Source: Caballeronia sp. dw_19 (GTDB lineage: Bacteria > Pseudomonadota > Gammaproteobacteria > Burkholderiales > Burkholderiaceae). From it: a DNA stretch of 64,000 nucleotides. The position numbers and the translations under genes were made by a program. The notes under the pieces were generated by a model that had not been told where the DNA came from, did no database searches, and was given only the letters and a program-made list of their open reading frames with translations. Of this stretch, positions 17,631 through 26,048 are shown in pieces (position 1 is the first letter of the stretch; each line of letters starts with the position of its first letter). The stretch lies in the NCBI RefSeq assembly GCF_018449515.1, contig NZ_JAAVUQ010000005.1:186001-250000 (forward strand), in the 5' to 3' direction.

Positions 17631-17647
17631 TGCACATATTCAGTGCA
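17631..17647 (-). promoter_or_regulatory. NtrC enhancer site upstream of glnA
   Basis: TGCACATATTCAGTGCA is a perfect TGCAC-N7-GTGCA dyad, the NtrC consensus. Its centre is about 130 bp upstream of the predicted transcription start, the position of the strong NtrC sites in enteric glnA. Confidence 0.75.
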
Positions 17648-17805
17648 CTCAAAACTGAGACCCGTAACGTTAGCACTGATTCGGGGCAATTCAAACGCTC
17701 CGCACCAGTCCGATGCGTTCTGCCGCCTCAGCCAACCATGCATGAGCGAAGCGCTGGCAGCAAGCTAGAATGCCTAATTAAAATGTCCGATTGGAGACCT
17801 AGTCC

Positions 17806-18270
17806 ATGAGCACGCTCGAGCAGCTGTACGCCCAGGCCACACTTCGCGCCGATCAAAACCAGTTGCCTTACGCGGGCGCCATTCTGCCCGCCGAAGCTTT
17901 CGAGCTTCTGCAACTCGACCCCGCTGTTCGCCTGATCGACGTACGTACGCGCGCCGAACTCGACTGGGTCGGCCGGCCAGCCATTGATACCGCGCAGTAC
18001 TCGCACGTTGAATGGATCCAGTATCCAGGTTCCGTCCCGAACACGGCGTTCATGCATCAGTTGCGTGAAGTGGCCTCGCCCGACACGCCCGTCCTGTTCC
18101 TCTGCCGTAGCGCTGCGCGCTCAAAACTGGCGGCGGTCCTCGCTCAGAAGGAAGGTTTCACCAAAGCCTTCGACCTGCTGGAAGGATTCGAGGGCGACAA
18201 GGATGGACAGGGCCACCGCAAAACCGTTTCCGGCTGGTGCTTTCGCGGCCTACCCTGGATCGGCGCGTAA
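17806..18270 (+). CDS. Rhodanese-like sulfurtransferase domain protein
   Basis: Single-domain rhodanese of 154 residues, probably cytosolic. The fold runs from PAEAFELLQLDPAVRLIDVRTRAE near residue 25 to the active-site loop VLFLCRSAARS, whose Cys near residue 103 would carry persulfide. The C-terminal GWCFRGLPWIG is seen in similar beta-proteobacterial proteins. It is transcribed away from glnA, with GGAG before the ATG. The physiological sulfur acceptor is unknown. Confidence 0.88.
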   Translation: MSTLEQLYAQATLRADQNQLPYAGAILPAEAFELLQLDPAVRLIDVRTRAELDWVGRPAIDTAQYSHVEWIQYPGSVPNTAFMHQLREVASPDTPVLFLCRSAARSKLAAVLAQKEGFTKAFDLLEGFEGDKDGQGHRKTVSGWCFRGLPWIGA

Positions 18271-18303
18271 ATCCTCTGGTTGAGTGGTCGAGTTCGTCGC
18301 GGC

Positions 18304-19116
18304 TTAAGCCACTGCGCCCGGTTCAATCTCCACTATCTCGCCACCGAGCTCGGCCACACCCTCCCGCAACCGGGTGAACGCGGCGTTCGCTGCACCCGGT
18401 TCCCCCTTCACGCCCAAGTCAATGTGCGCACGCCCGTACACCTCACCGCGCGTGGCGTCACCGACGCTTGGCAGGCTGAAGACCCGCACTCCCGCGAAGT
18501 CGCTTTCGATTGATTCCATCAGCGGCGTAATACGCGATTCCGGCAACCCGAAGACCAGCACTGAACGCTCTACATAAGGCGTTGCGTGATGCAGGTCCGC
18601 GTATTTGTTGTCCAGCACCCACTCGATCATCGGCCATGCCATGACGGGGAAACCGGGCACGAAATGAATGTTCCCCGCTGAAAAGCCGGGAATCCGGTTG
18701 TAGCTGTTTGGAATGATGCTCGCGCCCTTCGGGAACGTGCCCATGTTCAACCGATGCAGGTTTTCCGGCAGATCGAGATCCACCGGCTTGTCACCCGCCG
18801 TTTCCCGGATGCGCGCACGGATCAGTTCGGCCGCTTCCGGATGCAGTTCGAGCGGCACCCCGAGTGCAGCGGCAGCGCACTGCCGCGTGTGATCGTCGGG
18901 TGTCGCGCCAATTCCGCCCGTCGAGAAAACGATATCCCCCGACGCAAAGGCTCGTTTAAGCGTAGCGGTAATGCGTTCGCGGTCATCGCCAATATAGTCC
19001 GCCCAGTCGAGCGACAACCCGCGCGCCGACAACAATTCGATAACTTTCGGCAGATGCTTGTCGGTCCTGCGACCGGACAAAATCTCATCGCCAATGATGA
19101 TCATGCCAAAGCCCAT
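18304..19116 (-). CDS. MoCF/CinA N-terminal-like molybdopterin-binding domain protein
   Basis: Protein of 270 residues starting directly with the MoCF-binding fold: GMIIIGDEILSGRRTDKH, then FSTGGIGATPDDHTRQ near residue 70, and VHFVPGFPVMAWPM-like segment around 165-175 (here IHFVPGFPVMAWPM). This is the N-terminal domain of CinA without the nicotinamide-mononucleotide deamidase domain. Proteins of this form are annotated as competence/damage-inducible protein A or molybdopterin-binding protein. The true substrate is not established. It is convergent with the rhodanese gene. Confidence 0.85.
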   Translation of the reverse strand: MGFGMIIIGDEILSGRRTDKHLPKVIELLSARGLSLDWADYIGDDRERITATLKRAFASGDIVFSTGGIGATPDDHTRQCAAAALGVPLELHPEAAELIRARIRETAGDKPVDLDLPENLHRLNMGTFPKGASIIPNSYNRIPGFSAGNIHFVPGFPVMAWPMIEWVLDNKYADLHHATPYVERSVLVFGLPESRITPLMESIESDFAGVRVFSLPSVGDATRGEVYGRAHIDLGVKGEPGAANAAFTRLREGVAELGGEIVEIEPGAVA

Positions 19117-19138
19117 GAATGCTCCCTGATCGTGAAAA

Positions 19139-19996
19139 TTAGCCGGAAATTCGAAATTCGGGCGGTGCTCCGGGACCGCTCAGCGTAGATGCAGCCGCAG
19201 CGGTTTCTATCCGCAAGCGCTCAAGCGCATGCAAGCAGTAGTGCGCAAACCAGAGTGCCGAGAAAACGAGGATGAACGCATAGATCCAGATAGTCGCCGC
19301 CGCCACGACTGGAAATAATGGCAGCAGCCAGACCGACCACGCCCACAACATGGTCGGCAAAGACCCCAGCAGACCGCTGATCACGCCAATTCCAAACAGC
19401 GGCCACCGGGAGCGCCGCACGATAGCGCGCCGCTCCTCCGCGCTAGCATGCAACGCGAGAGCGTCATACGTCATGACCCGGTAAGTCAGCCAGCCCCACA
19501 ACACGGGCGGAATGATCGCGAAAAACGGCGGGATCAGCCACAGCGGTAACGTCACGACCAGCAGCACGAGACACACGACCGTTGTGACCACTGAATGCCC
19601 CAGACTCCCGTCCCACGAGCCCCCCCGCCGCATTTCAAGCGATGCGTACTGACGCCGCGTCAACAGCTTGATCACGGCGGGCATGGAAAGCGTCGCAATG
19701 AGCAACAAAATGGTTACGACGATTAACGGAATCGCCATGATCACGATGAAAAACGGCGCAATCACCGCGTGCAACGACGAAAAACCGATCGAATCGAAGA
19801 GCCGGTACATTGCGGACGTCAGCGCCCAGCCATCAAGCCAGTTACGCGCGGCGCCCGTCAGCGTCTGCCAGAAAAACCACAGGACGGCGCCCCATGCAAC
19901 GGTCGCCACAGCGAACGGCATGAACGTCAGCCACAGCATTCTCGGATGAAAAGCGTTCGCGAGCGCGCGTACGAACGAACGCAGCAAGTCATTCAT
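19139..19996 (-). CDS. EI24-domain inner-membrane protein (CysZ-like)
   Basis: Membrane protein of about 285 residues with several hydrophobic segments, for example FAVATVAWGAVLWFFW near residue 30, APFFIVIMAIPLIVVTILLL near 85, VVCLVLLVVTLPLWLIPPFF near 145 and paired segments near 205 and 240. The pattern matches the EI24/CysZ family of bacterial membrane proteins. I took the ATG at 19996 (MNDLLRSF) because the protein then begins as in related proteins; the frame extends 17 codons further. It follows the CinA-like gene's strand and lies 22 bp upstream of it, so they may share a transcript. A transport role is inferred only. Confidence 0.75.
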   Translation of the reverse strand: MNDLLRSFVRALANAFHPRMLWLTFMPFAVATVAWGAVLWFFWQTLTGAARNWLDGWALTSAMYRLFDSIGFSSLHAVIAPFFIVIMAIPLIVVTILLLIATLSMPAVIKLLTRRQYASLEMRRGGSWDGSLGHSVVTTVVCLVLLVVTLPLWLIPPFFAIIPPVLWGWLTYRVMTYDALALHASAEERRAIVRRSRWPLFGIGVISGLLGSLPTMLWAWSVWLLPLFPVVAAATIWIYAFILVFSALWFAHYCLHALERLRIETAAAASTLSGPGAPPEFRISG

Positions 19997-20208
19997 GCAA
20001 AGAGTCGTCTGAAAGGGAAAGAAGACAGGATAAACCACTGAGCACATGCCGCGCTGCTCGTCCGTTTGGCTAACGCTGCCAGTTAAAACGACTTCGCCGG
20101 CTGGAGGCCGGCGAAGAGGACTGAGGCGCTACAAACTGAGTAGGTTCAAACAAAAACACATAGGCCCGGACAGGATAGTCTGAACCGGGTTTGATCACGC
20201 ATGGCTGC

Positions 20209-21234
20209 TTAAACGGCGGCCGCGTCCGAATCCGAACCCGGGGCGCGGGTCGCCCGATGCGACACGATGCGCTCCCCGATGCGCTTAAACGCAAGCCAGT
20301 GCTGCTCGATGAAACCATCGCCGTAATTGCGGCCGGGCTTGTCCGCAACCGCCAGTTGGTCGCGAATACCGGTCGGCTCGAGCTCCTGATTCCACGACAC
20401 GCTCCTGAACATCATGTCCCACCACGGCAGCAGCACGCCGAAGTTGCATCCGTAGGTCGTGCCTTCGTGACCATAGCCAATTGCATGGTGCCGCCGATGG
20501 AACGTCGGGCTGACAAGCAGGCGCTCGCCAAGCCAGCCGTAATGCAGCCGGATATTCGCGTGCTGGACGCTTTGCATCAGGTTGGTGATTGCGACGAGCA
20601 CCACGAACTGCGATGGTTGCACGCCGATCACCAGCGCCACGCAAGCAAAAACCCCCGCCTGCATGACGTCGTCCAACAGATGGTTCCTGTCGTCGGTCCA
20701 CAACGACATCTTTTGCTGGCTGTGATGCACCGCGTGCAATTCCCACCAGATGCCGATTCGGTGCTCCATCCGGTGATACCAATAACCGACGAAATCAAGC
20801 ACCACCAGATAAATAACGAACGCGACGATCGGCTGAGACGTGACGCCCGGCCAAAGATTGTCAAGCTCGACATTGGCGATGTTGTGCAGCCGCAGCCAAC
20901 TCTGAAAACCATCAAGGAATGGCTGAAACGTGAAGAAAAAGAACAGATTCAGGATGCCCAGCTTGACGATCCACGTATACAGCGCGTCCACGCGCACGCC
21001 TTTCCTGTTCTGCCACTTCTCGGCAGGCCGCAAGGCCTCAAGCGGTCGCAGGATCGCGTACATGGCGAGCACTTCGAGCACGCCCACGATCACCCAATAG
21101 AGCGCGTCGTAGGTGTCTTCGTCATAACCCATCAGACCGACCTTGAACAGGAACGGTTGCACGACGTCGACGTACAGCCACGTCTGCGCCGTCGAGACGA
21201 CCGTGTCGAACAGGGAAAAAATGGAATGAAACAT
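20209..21234 (-). CDS. Sterol desaturase/fatty acid hydroxylase family membrane protein
   Basis: Integral-membrane di-iron enzyme family, 341 residues. The histidine boxes are visible: YWYHRMEHR near residue 155, LHAVHHSQQ near 170 and FHRRHHAIGYGHEGTTYG near 245. Hydrophobic segments lie at about 50-70, 85-105 and 190-210. Family members hydroxylate or desaturate sterol, carotenoid, sphingolipid or alkyl-glycerol substrates; the substrate here cannot be read. The ATG at 21234 has no competing start. It is probably a monocistronic gene. Confidence 0.86.
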   Translation of the reverse strand: MFHSIFSLFDTVVSTAQTWLYVDVVQPFLFKVGLMGYDEDTYDALYWVIVGVLEVLAMYAILRPLEALRPAEKWQNRKGVRVDALYTWIVKLGILNLFFFFTFQPFLDGFQSWLRLHNIANVELDNLWPGVTSQPIVAFVIYLVVLDFVGYWYHRMEHRIGIWWELHAVHHSQQKMSLWTDDRNHLLDDVMQAGVFACVALVIGVQPSQFVVLVAITNLMQSVQHANIRLHYGWLGERLLVSPTFHRRHHAIGYGHEGTTYGCNFGVLLPWWDMMFRSVSWNQELEPTGIRDQLAVADKPGRNYGDGFIEQHWLAFKRIGERIVSHRATRAPGSDSDAAAV

Positions 21235-21316
21235 GGTGCTCCGTCACTGTTACCAGGTGCCCCCTATCTTGGCGGCACCTCAACCTTCAATCTAGTTGCT
21301 TCTTTGACCGCTGATC

Positions 21317-22327
21317 TCAGCCACCATTCGGACCGGTCACCGGGGCACGGTCGAAAAAGTAGATACCATGCGGCGAGCGCCCCACGGCGATTGTCTGAAT
21401 AAGCTTACGGTTTGTCAGATCGATGATTCCGACCTTCTTCGCAAACCGGAATGTGACCCAAAGATAACGTTTATCGGCTGAAAGTTCCATATCGTCCGGG
21501 CCGGGCAACAAACCCGTGATGTCGCCGACATTCGTCAACGAGTCTTGATCGATGATGCTGATCGTGCTCGCGACCCGATTCGACACCACGACATGCTTAC
21601 CGTCCGCCAGCGAGCGGAAGTTGTGCGCGCCATTGCCCGTCTTGATCGTTTTAATGATTTTCTGGGTACGCCAGTCGACCACAGCCACATAGTCCGCGCC
21701 GGTCATGCCGACCAGCAGATATTTGTCGTTCGGTGTCATCCAGAGGCCGGCAGGCACCGGGCCGACCTTCATCTTCCATTTCACGGTTTGCGTTGCCAGG
21801 TCAATTGCTGCTACTTCGCCGGATACCTGCAGCGATATCAACACCGTCTTGCTGTCGTTCGTGAACGCGATGTGGCTGGGCATGACCGCCAGCGGTATGC
21901 GCTTCGCGAGGGACATATTGGCGCCGTCGTACCGATAGATATCCAGCCTGTCGAGCCGCAAGCCGGTGGACACGAACCATCTCTTGTCAGGCGAAAAACC
22001 CATCTGATACGGGTCCTCGATGTTTTCAACCCAACGCTGCAGCTTGCCCGTCTTCGGGTCGACGAACATCAGATTGTTCGAGACCGAGTTTGCAACGATC
22101 AGCGAGGCGTTGTCCGGCGTCGCCATCAAGTGGTGCGGTTCCTTGCCGGTCGGGATGGTCGACACGACCTGATGCGTCGCTTCGTCGATAAGACTCAGTG
22201 TGGCCTCGCCGGAATTCAGCACGATTATGTTGTTGGCGTGAACCGGCACGGCAATAGAAAAAGCAGCGATCAATGCAGCAGCGGCAGCAATCGCGCGGGA
22301 GAAACGAGTACGGAGAGAATTGCGCAT
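21317..22327 (-). CDS. Exported YVTN-type beta-propeller protein
   Basis: Secreted or periplasmic beta-propeller of 336 residues. I chose the ATG at 22327 because it gives a clear signal peptide: MRNSLRTRFSRAIAAAAAL, a hydrophobic core and a cut after PVHA. The mature part has 40-45-residue repeats typical of YVTN/lactonase-like propellers, such as IIVLNSGEATLSLIDEATHQ, LIVANSVSNNLMFVDPKTG and VVVSNRVASTISIIDQDS. The frame is open further upstream, but those residues are unlike a signal. Some such proteins accompany quinoprotein dehydrogenases or adhesins; no partner is evident here. Confidence 0.84.
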   Translation of the reverse strand: MRNSLRTRFSRAIAAAAALIAAFSIAVPVHANNIIVLNSGEATLSLIDEATHQVVSTIPTGKEPHHLMATPDNASLIVANSVSNNLMFVDPKTGKLQRWVENIEDPYQMGFSPDKRWFVSTGLRLDRLDIYRYDGANMSLAKRIPLAVMPSHIAFTNDSKTVLISLQVSGEVAAIDLATQTVKWKMKVGPVPAGLWMTPNDKYLLVGMTGADYVAVVDWRTQKIIKTIKTGNGAHNFRSLADGKHVVVSNRVASTISIIDQDSLTNVGDITGLLPGPDDMELSADKRYLWVTFRFAKKVGIIDLTNRKLIQTIAVGRSPHGIYFFDRAPVTGPNGG

Positions 22328-22830
22328 GAAAACTCGGGTCGAAAAACAGTCGCCATTGTAGAACGTTTGCGCCAAGCAGAGTGTTGATCCAGAACGGGTT
22401 TTTGGCACTTTTCGGCATTGACGCCGCAAATACTCCTGAAGTCGATCCGATGCATTTCCAAGGCTGCGCCCTGTGCGGGATTCCATGGAAAGAAGGCGCA
22501 TCGGGGCAAAAAATTCGCCACAAAAAATGACGCATTTTTAATTTAGTTTGCAATCCAAACTATCTTTTCTTAATCGCTCTCATTTTAGGAAAGATCGTGT
22601 ATTTCGAAAACACGATAACCGCGATGATCCCGACCTTCTGAGTCCGAACGTAGCAATGCAGGAAGGCTGTCCGACGCCCGAGCGGGCCAGAACTCACGAG
22701 GCGGGAGATCCTCGTTCCGAGGAACGGTCGCGTCCAGATTCCTCCCTGTTTCAGCAGGCAGGTACTCGCGCGATTAAATCCATCGATCAACCCGACATGT
22801 ATTTGTCAAATTGTTAGACATCCTTCTTTC
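22328..22830. other. Divergent promoter region between the beta-propeller gene and the adhesin gene
   Basis: 503 bp without a credible gene. It is AT-rich near 22500-22620. A 7-bp dyad TAGTTTG-N5-CAAACTA (22544-22562) is a possible operator for the adhesin. The adhesin start at 22831 has only a weak ribosome binding site. Confidence 0.45.
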
Positions 22831-25320
22831 ATGAATAGAATCTTTAAAGCAGTGTGGAACGAGTCATCAGGTACCTGGGTCGCGGCGTCCGAGACATCCA
22901 GATCGAAGACCAAGCGGTCTTCGGCACGCAAGCTTGCAATGCTGCAAGCGGCAATGATCGGCATTGGCGGCCTTGTTATGTCCTCTGGCGCTCATGCTGA
23001 CGATTGGGCGGCAGCAGGAACGGGTACCAATGCCATCTACGTTGGGCCCAACGCCGCCGCGAGCGCCAATCGCGCTTCGGGCATCAATGCCGTCGCCATT
23101 GGCACCAACACAAACGCGACAGGCAGCAACGCGGTCGCCACGGGCTTCTCCGCTTCCGCCAGCGGGATCGGGGCCAGTGCATACGGCTCCGGCGCAAATG
23201 CGTCCGGAACAGCATCCACAGCGTTGGGCGGAGGAAGTTGGGCGACTGGCGAGAGCAGTACCGCAGTAGGCGCATTGGCGGAAGCAGATGGCGCAAGATC
23301 CGCCGCATTTGGCACGGCATCTATCGCCACTGGAAACAGCGCAATGGCGCTGGGTGACACGGCATCGGCGTCCGGCGCACAGTCGACCGGTATTGGCGCA
23401 AACGCTGTTGCGGCGGGTGACGGTTCGAATGCCATCGGCGCATCCTCACAAGCGCAAGGAAGTAACGCCATTGCTTTCGGCACAGGTGCAAACGCACAGG
23501 CCGCTGATTCTGTCGCTATTGGTACTGGTTCTGCCTCGGCAGCAGCCAGTGCGGTTGCGCTGGGTGCAAACGCGACGGCATCCGGAACCGCATCGAGTGC
23601 GTTCGGCATGTCAGCGACCGCTTCCGGTGATAACGCCACTACCGTTGGTTCGAACGCCCAAGCTACAAATACGAGTTCGACCGCAATCGGAAATTCAGCT
23701 ACCGCTTCTGGCTTACAGTCGAATGCCATCGGCATGTACGCAGAAGCGCGTGGGTCGAACGCCCTCGCGGCAGGTAGCTATGCTATTGCTGCCGGCGACA
23801 ACTCAGTCGCCGCCGGCGCAGGGACGTTTGCGTCAGATAACGCAGTGGCAGTCGGCTATCAGGCCAACGCGATCGAAAAGCAAGCCATCGCGGTAGGCGT
23901 CAATTCAACGGCGTCCGGACTCGCCGCCACAGCCATTGGCGACACCGCACAGGCTTCCGGAGTCGACTCCATCGCGGTGGGTCATAGCGCAGTCGCAGCG
24001 GGTACAAGCAGCATCGCCTTTGGCGCGCAAGCCAACGCTGCATTCGCAAACTCCATCGCTATCGGCAACAACGCGATCGCGAACAATGAGAATAGCGTGG
24101 CTCTCGGCGCGGGATCGGCAACGACCACCGGTGCACAGACCGGCTATACCGCTTACGGCCTGACGGCACCGCAGACATCAGCGGGCGAAGTGAACGTGGG
24201 TAACCGCACGATCAGCGGCGTTTCAGCCGGCGCGCTGGACACAGACGCGGTCAACGTTGAACAGTTGAAGGCGGTTAGCGACCAGGCCGCAGCAGCCGTT
24301 GCAACGGCAACCGCAGCCTCCGACGGCGCGGTCAAATACGACCGCAATGCCGACGGCTCGGTGAATCACGACAGCGTGACGCTCGAAGGCACTAGCGGAA
24401 CGGTATTTCATAACGTCGCGGCTGGCGTGGATACAACCGACGCGGTGAACGTTGGTCAGCTTAACGATGCAATCGGTCAGGTCAACGCGTCGGTCGGCGA
24501 TGCCGTCACCAACGCGGTGAATACCGCAGTCACCAATGCGGTGAATAACGCCGTTATCGACGCCAACGATCCCTTGTTCAGCGCAGATGGCGATCGCGAT
24601 ACGGAGGCTGCATCCGCCACCGGCACGAAGGCGGTTGCGGTAGGCGCGCAGGCATTGGCGACGGGCGCCGGCTCGGTTGCAATGGGCAATGGCGCTCAGG
24701 CTACAGCCGACAACGCTACGGCAGTCGGCCAAAACGCACTGGCAAGTGGCGCGGGTTCGGTTGCCTTGGGCAACGGCGCCCAAGCTTCCGCCGACAGTTC
24801 CGTGGCGCTCGGCCAAAATTCGGCGGCGTCCGGCACCGGCGGTGTTGCCATGGGTAACGGCGCTCAAGCAACTGCGACCAATTCAGTCGCGCTCGGCCAG
24901 AACTCGGTCGCTGATCGCGCAGACACGGTGTCGGTTGGGGCGGCAGGCAGCGAACGTCAGATCACGAACGTCGCGCCCGGCACGCAAGGCACCGACGCGG
25001 TCAACGTGAACCAGTTGAATCAAAGCGCCGGCAGCACGTTGAAGCAAGCGAACGACTACACCGACTCAAAAACGGAAGGCGCGCGTCGCGACGCCTACGC
25101 CGGCACGGCATCGGCACTCGCGGTCGCAGGTTTGCCGCAAGCGGTATTGCCAGGCCGCGGCATGGTGGCCTTGGGCGGCGGCACGTACGGCGGCCAATCG
25201 GCTGTTGCTATCGGCATTTCGCAACTTTCCGATAACGGCATCTGGGCCTACAAGGTAAGCGGCACGACGAGCACGCGCGGTCAGTTCGGCGTTTCAGTCG
25301 GCGCCGGCATGCACTGGTAA
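22831..25320 (+). CDS. Trimeric autotransporter adhesin (YadA family)
   Basis: Surface adhesin of 829 residues exported by the type Vc route. The N-terminus MNRIFKAVWNESSGTWVAAS is the extended signal peptide region (ESPR), followed by a signal core and a cut near GAHAD. From about residue 70 to 440 the head is built of about 14-residue YadA repeats of the type NSxAxGxxAxA (for example SNAIGASSQAQGSNAIAFG). Neck and stalk follow, with necks TDAVNVEQLKAVSD, TDAVNVGQLNDAIG and TDAVNVNQLNQSAG, and a second head block at about 605-700. The last 70 residues are the YadA anchor (beta-barrel), ending in VSVGAGMHW. Ligand unknown. Confidence 0.95.
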   Translation: MNRIFKAVWNESSGTWVAASETSRSKTKRSSARKLAMLQAAMIGIGGLVMSSGAHADDWAAAGTGTNAIYVGPNAAASANRASGINAVAIGTNTNATGSNAVATGFSASASGIGASAYGSGANASGTASTALGGGSWATGESSTAVGALAEADGARSAAFGTASIATGNSAMALGDTASASGAQSTGIGANAVAAGDGSNAIGASSQAQGSNAIAFGTGANAQAADSVAIGTGSASAAASAVALGANATASGTASSAFGMSATASGDNATTVGSNAQATNTSSTAIGNSATASGLQSNAIGMYAEARGSNALAAGSYAIAAGDNSVAAGAGTFASDNAVAVGYQANAIEKQAIAVGVNSTASGLAATAIGDTAQASGVDSIAVGHSAVAAGTSSIAFGAQANAAFANSIAIGNNAIANNENSVALGAGSATTTGAQTGYTAYGLTAPQTSAGEVNVGNRTISGVSAGALDTDAVNVEQLKAVSDQAAAAVATATAASDGAVKYDRNADGSVNHDSVTLEGTSGTVFHNVAAGVDTTDAVNVGQLNDAIGQVNASVGDAVTNAVNTAVTNAVNNAVIDANDPLFSADGDRDTEAASATGTKAVAVGAQALATGAGSVAMGNGAQATADNATAVGQNALASGAGSVALGNGAQASADSSVALGQNSAASGTGGVAMGNGAQATATNSVALGQNSVADRADTVSVGAAGSERQITNVAPGTQGTDAVNVNQLNQSAGSTLKQANDYTDSKTEGARRDAYAGTASALAVAGLPQAVLPGRGMVALGGGTYGGQSAVAIGISQLSDNGIWAYKVSGTTSTRGQFGVSVGAGMHW

Positions 25321-25407
25321 GCCAGCGCAGTCACAGAGGTAGTGTCGCGGGCAAGCTGTAAAGGCCCGCGACATCGAGTTAATGAAAACAACGGATCCGA
25401 TCAAGAG

Positions 25408-25959
25408 ATGAACTTCACCTTCCGCAAACCATCGCGTGCACTTCCTTTCGCCGCCTCGCTCGTCGTGGCGCTTTTGTTGTCGGGCTGCGGTACGGGTAGC
25501 AAGCTTTCCAGCGACGGCAGCCAGGACCAACTGGTATTTCCGGCAGCCGACTCGGCATCGACCCTCGGCGGCAGCTACCCGTTGACCGAAGCCCTGCGCA
25601 AGCTCAAGCCCGGTATGAACAAAAACCAGATTGCAGCACTTCTGGGCCGTCCGCAATTCCAGGAAGGATTTTTCGGCGTCCGCGAATGGGATTATGTTTT
25701 GAACGTCACGAACGACGCTGGTGCGCCGCAAATGGTGTGTCAGTTGAAAGCGGTGTTCACGTCACGTGACGAAGCGCGCAATTTCTATCGCAAGTGTGGT
25801 GATAGCGTAGAGACGTTGGCCGATGGTAAATGGCAGAAGTATGTGATGACGCCTGTCAGCACGCAGGCTAGCGGTGAGGTAAGCACTGAGTCCAGCGTTC
25901 TGACAGCTGCGCCCCTGAGTCTCGAAGTCATCCAGTCTTCGGGCGAAACGACGAAGTAG
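25408..25959 (+). CDS. BamE/SmpA-OmlA-domain lipoprotein
   Basis: Outer-membrane lipoprotein of 183 residues. The start ATG at 25408 gives a lipoprotein signal: basic MNFTFRKPSR, hydrophobic core, lipobox LLSGC with Cys near residue 28. The middle, LRKLKPGMNKNQIAALLGRP followed by REWDYVLNV, is the SmpA/OmlA fold of BamE. The C-terminal tail of about 45 residues (Ser/Thr-rich) is extra. It lies 87 bp after the adhesin gene on the same strand and might be co-transcribed, which would be consistent with help in outer-membrane insertion. True BamE is usually encoded elsewhere, so this is probably a paralogue. Confidence 0.82.
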   Translation: MNFTFRKPSRALPFAASLVVALLLSGCGTGSKLSSDGSQDQLVFPAADSASTLGGSYPLTEALRKLKPGMNKNQIAALLGRPQFQEGFFGVREWDYVLNVTNDAGAPQMVCQLKAVFTSRDEARNFYRKCGDSVETLADGKWQKYVMTPVSTQASGEVSTESSVLTAAPLSLEVIQSSGETTK

Positions 25960-25975
25960 TCGTTGTAGAACGTGT

Positions 25976-26015
25976 AAAGCGCGAGCCGGCTATCCGCCGA
26001 GTCTCGCGCTTTTTT
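25976..26015 (+). terminator. Terminator after the BamE-like gene
   Basis: 10-bp stem AAAGCGCGAG (25976-25985) with CTCGCGCTTT (26003-26012) and a T-run through 26015. It also faces the end of hrpA. Confidence 0.88.
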
Positions 26016-26048
26016 ACGTGCGGCCCTTACGTGCGTCCCCTACGGGCG

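Noticed and set aside
20191..21402. 403-codon plus-strand frame
   Set aside because: Antisense of the fatty-acid hydroxylase gene with its three histidine boxes.
23037..23735. 232-codon minus-strand frame, Ala/Pro-rich
   Set aside because: Shadow of the repetitive adhesin head.
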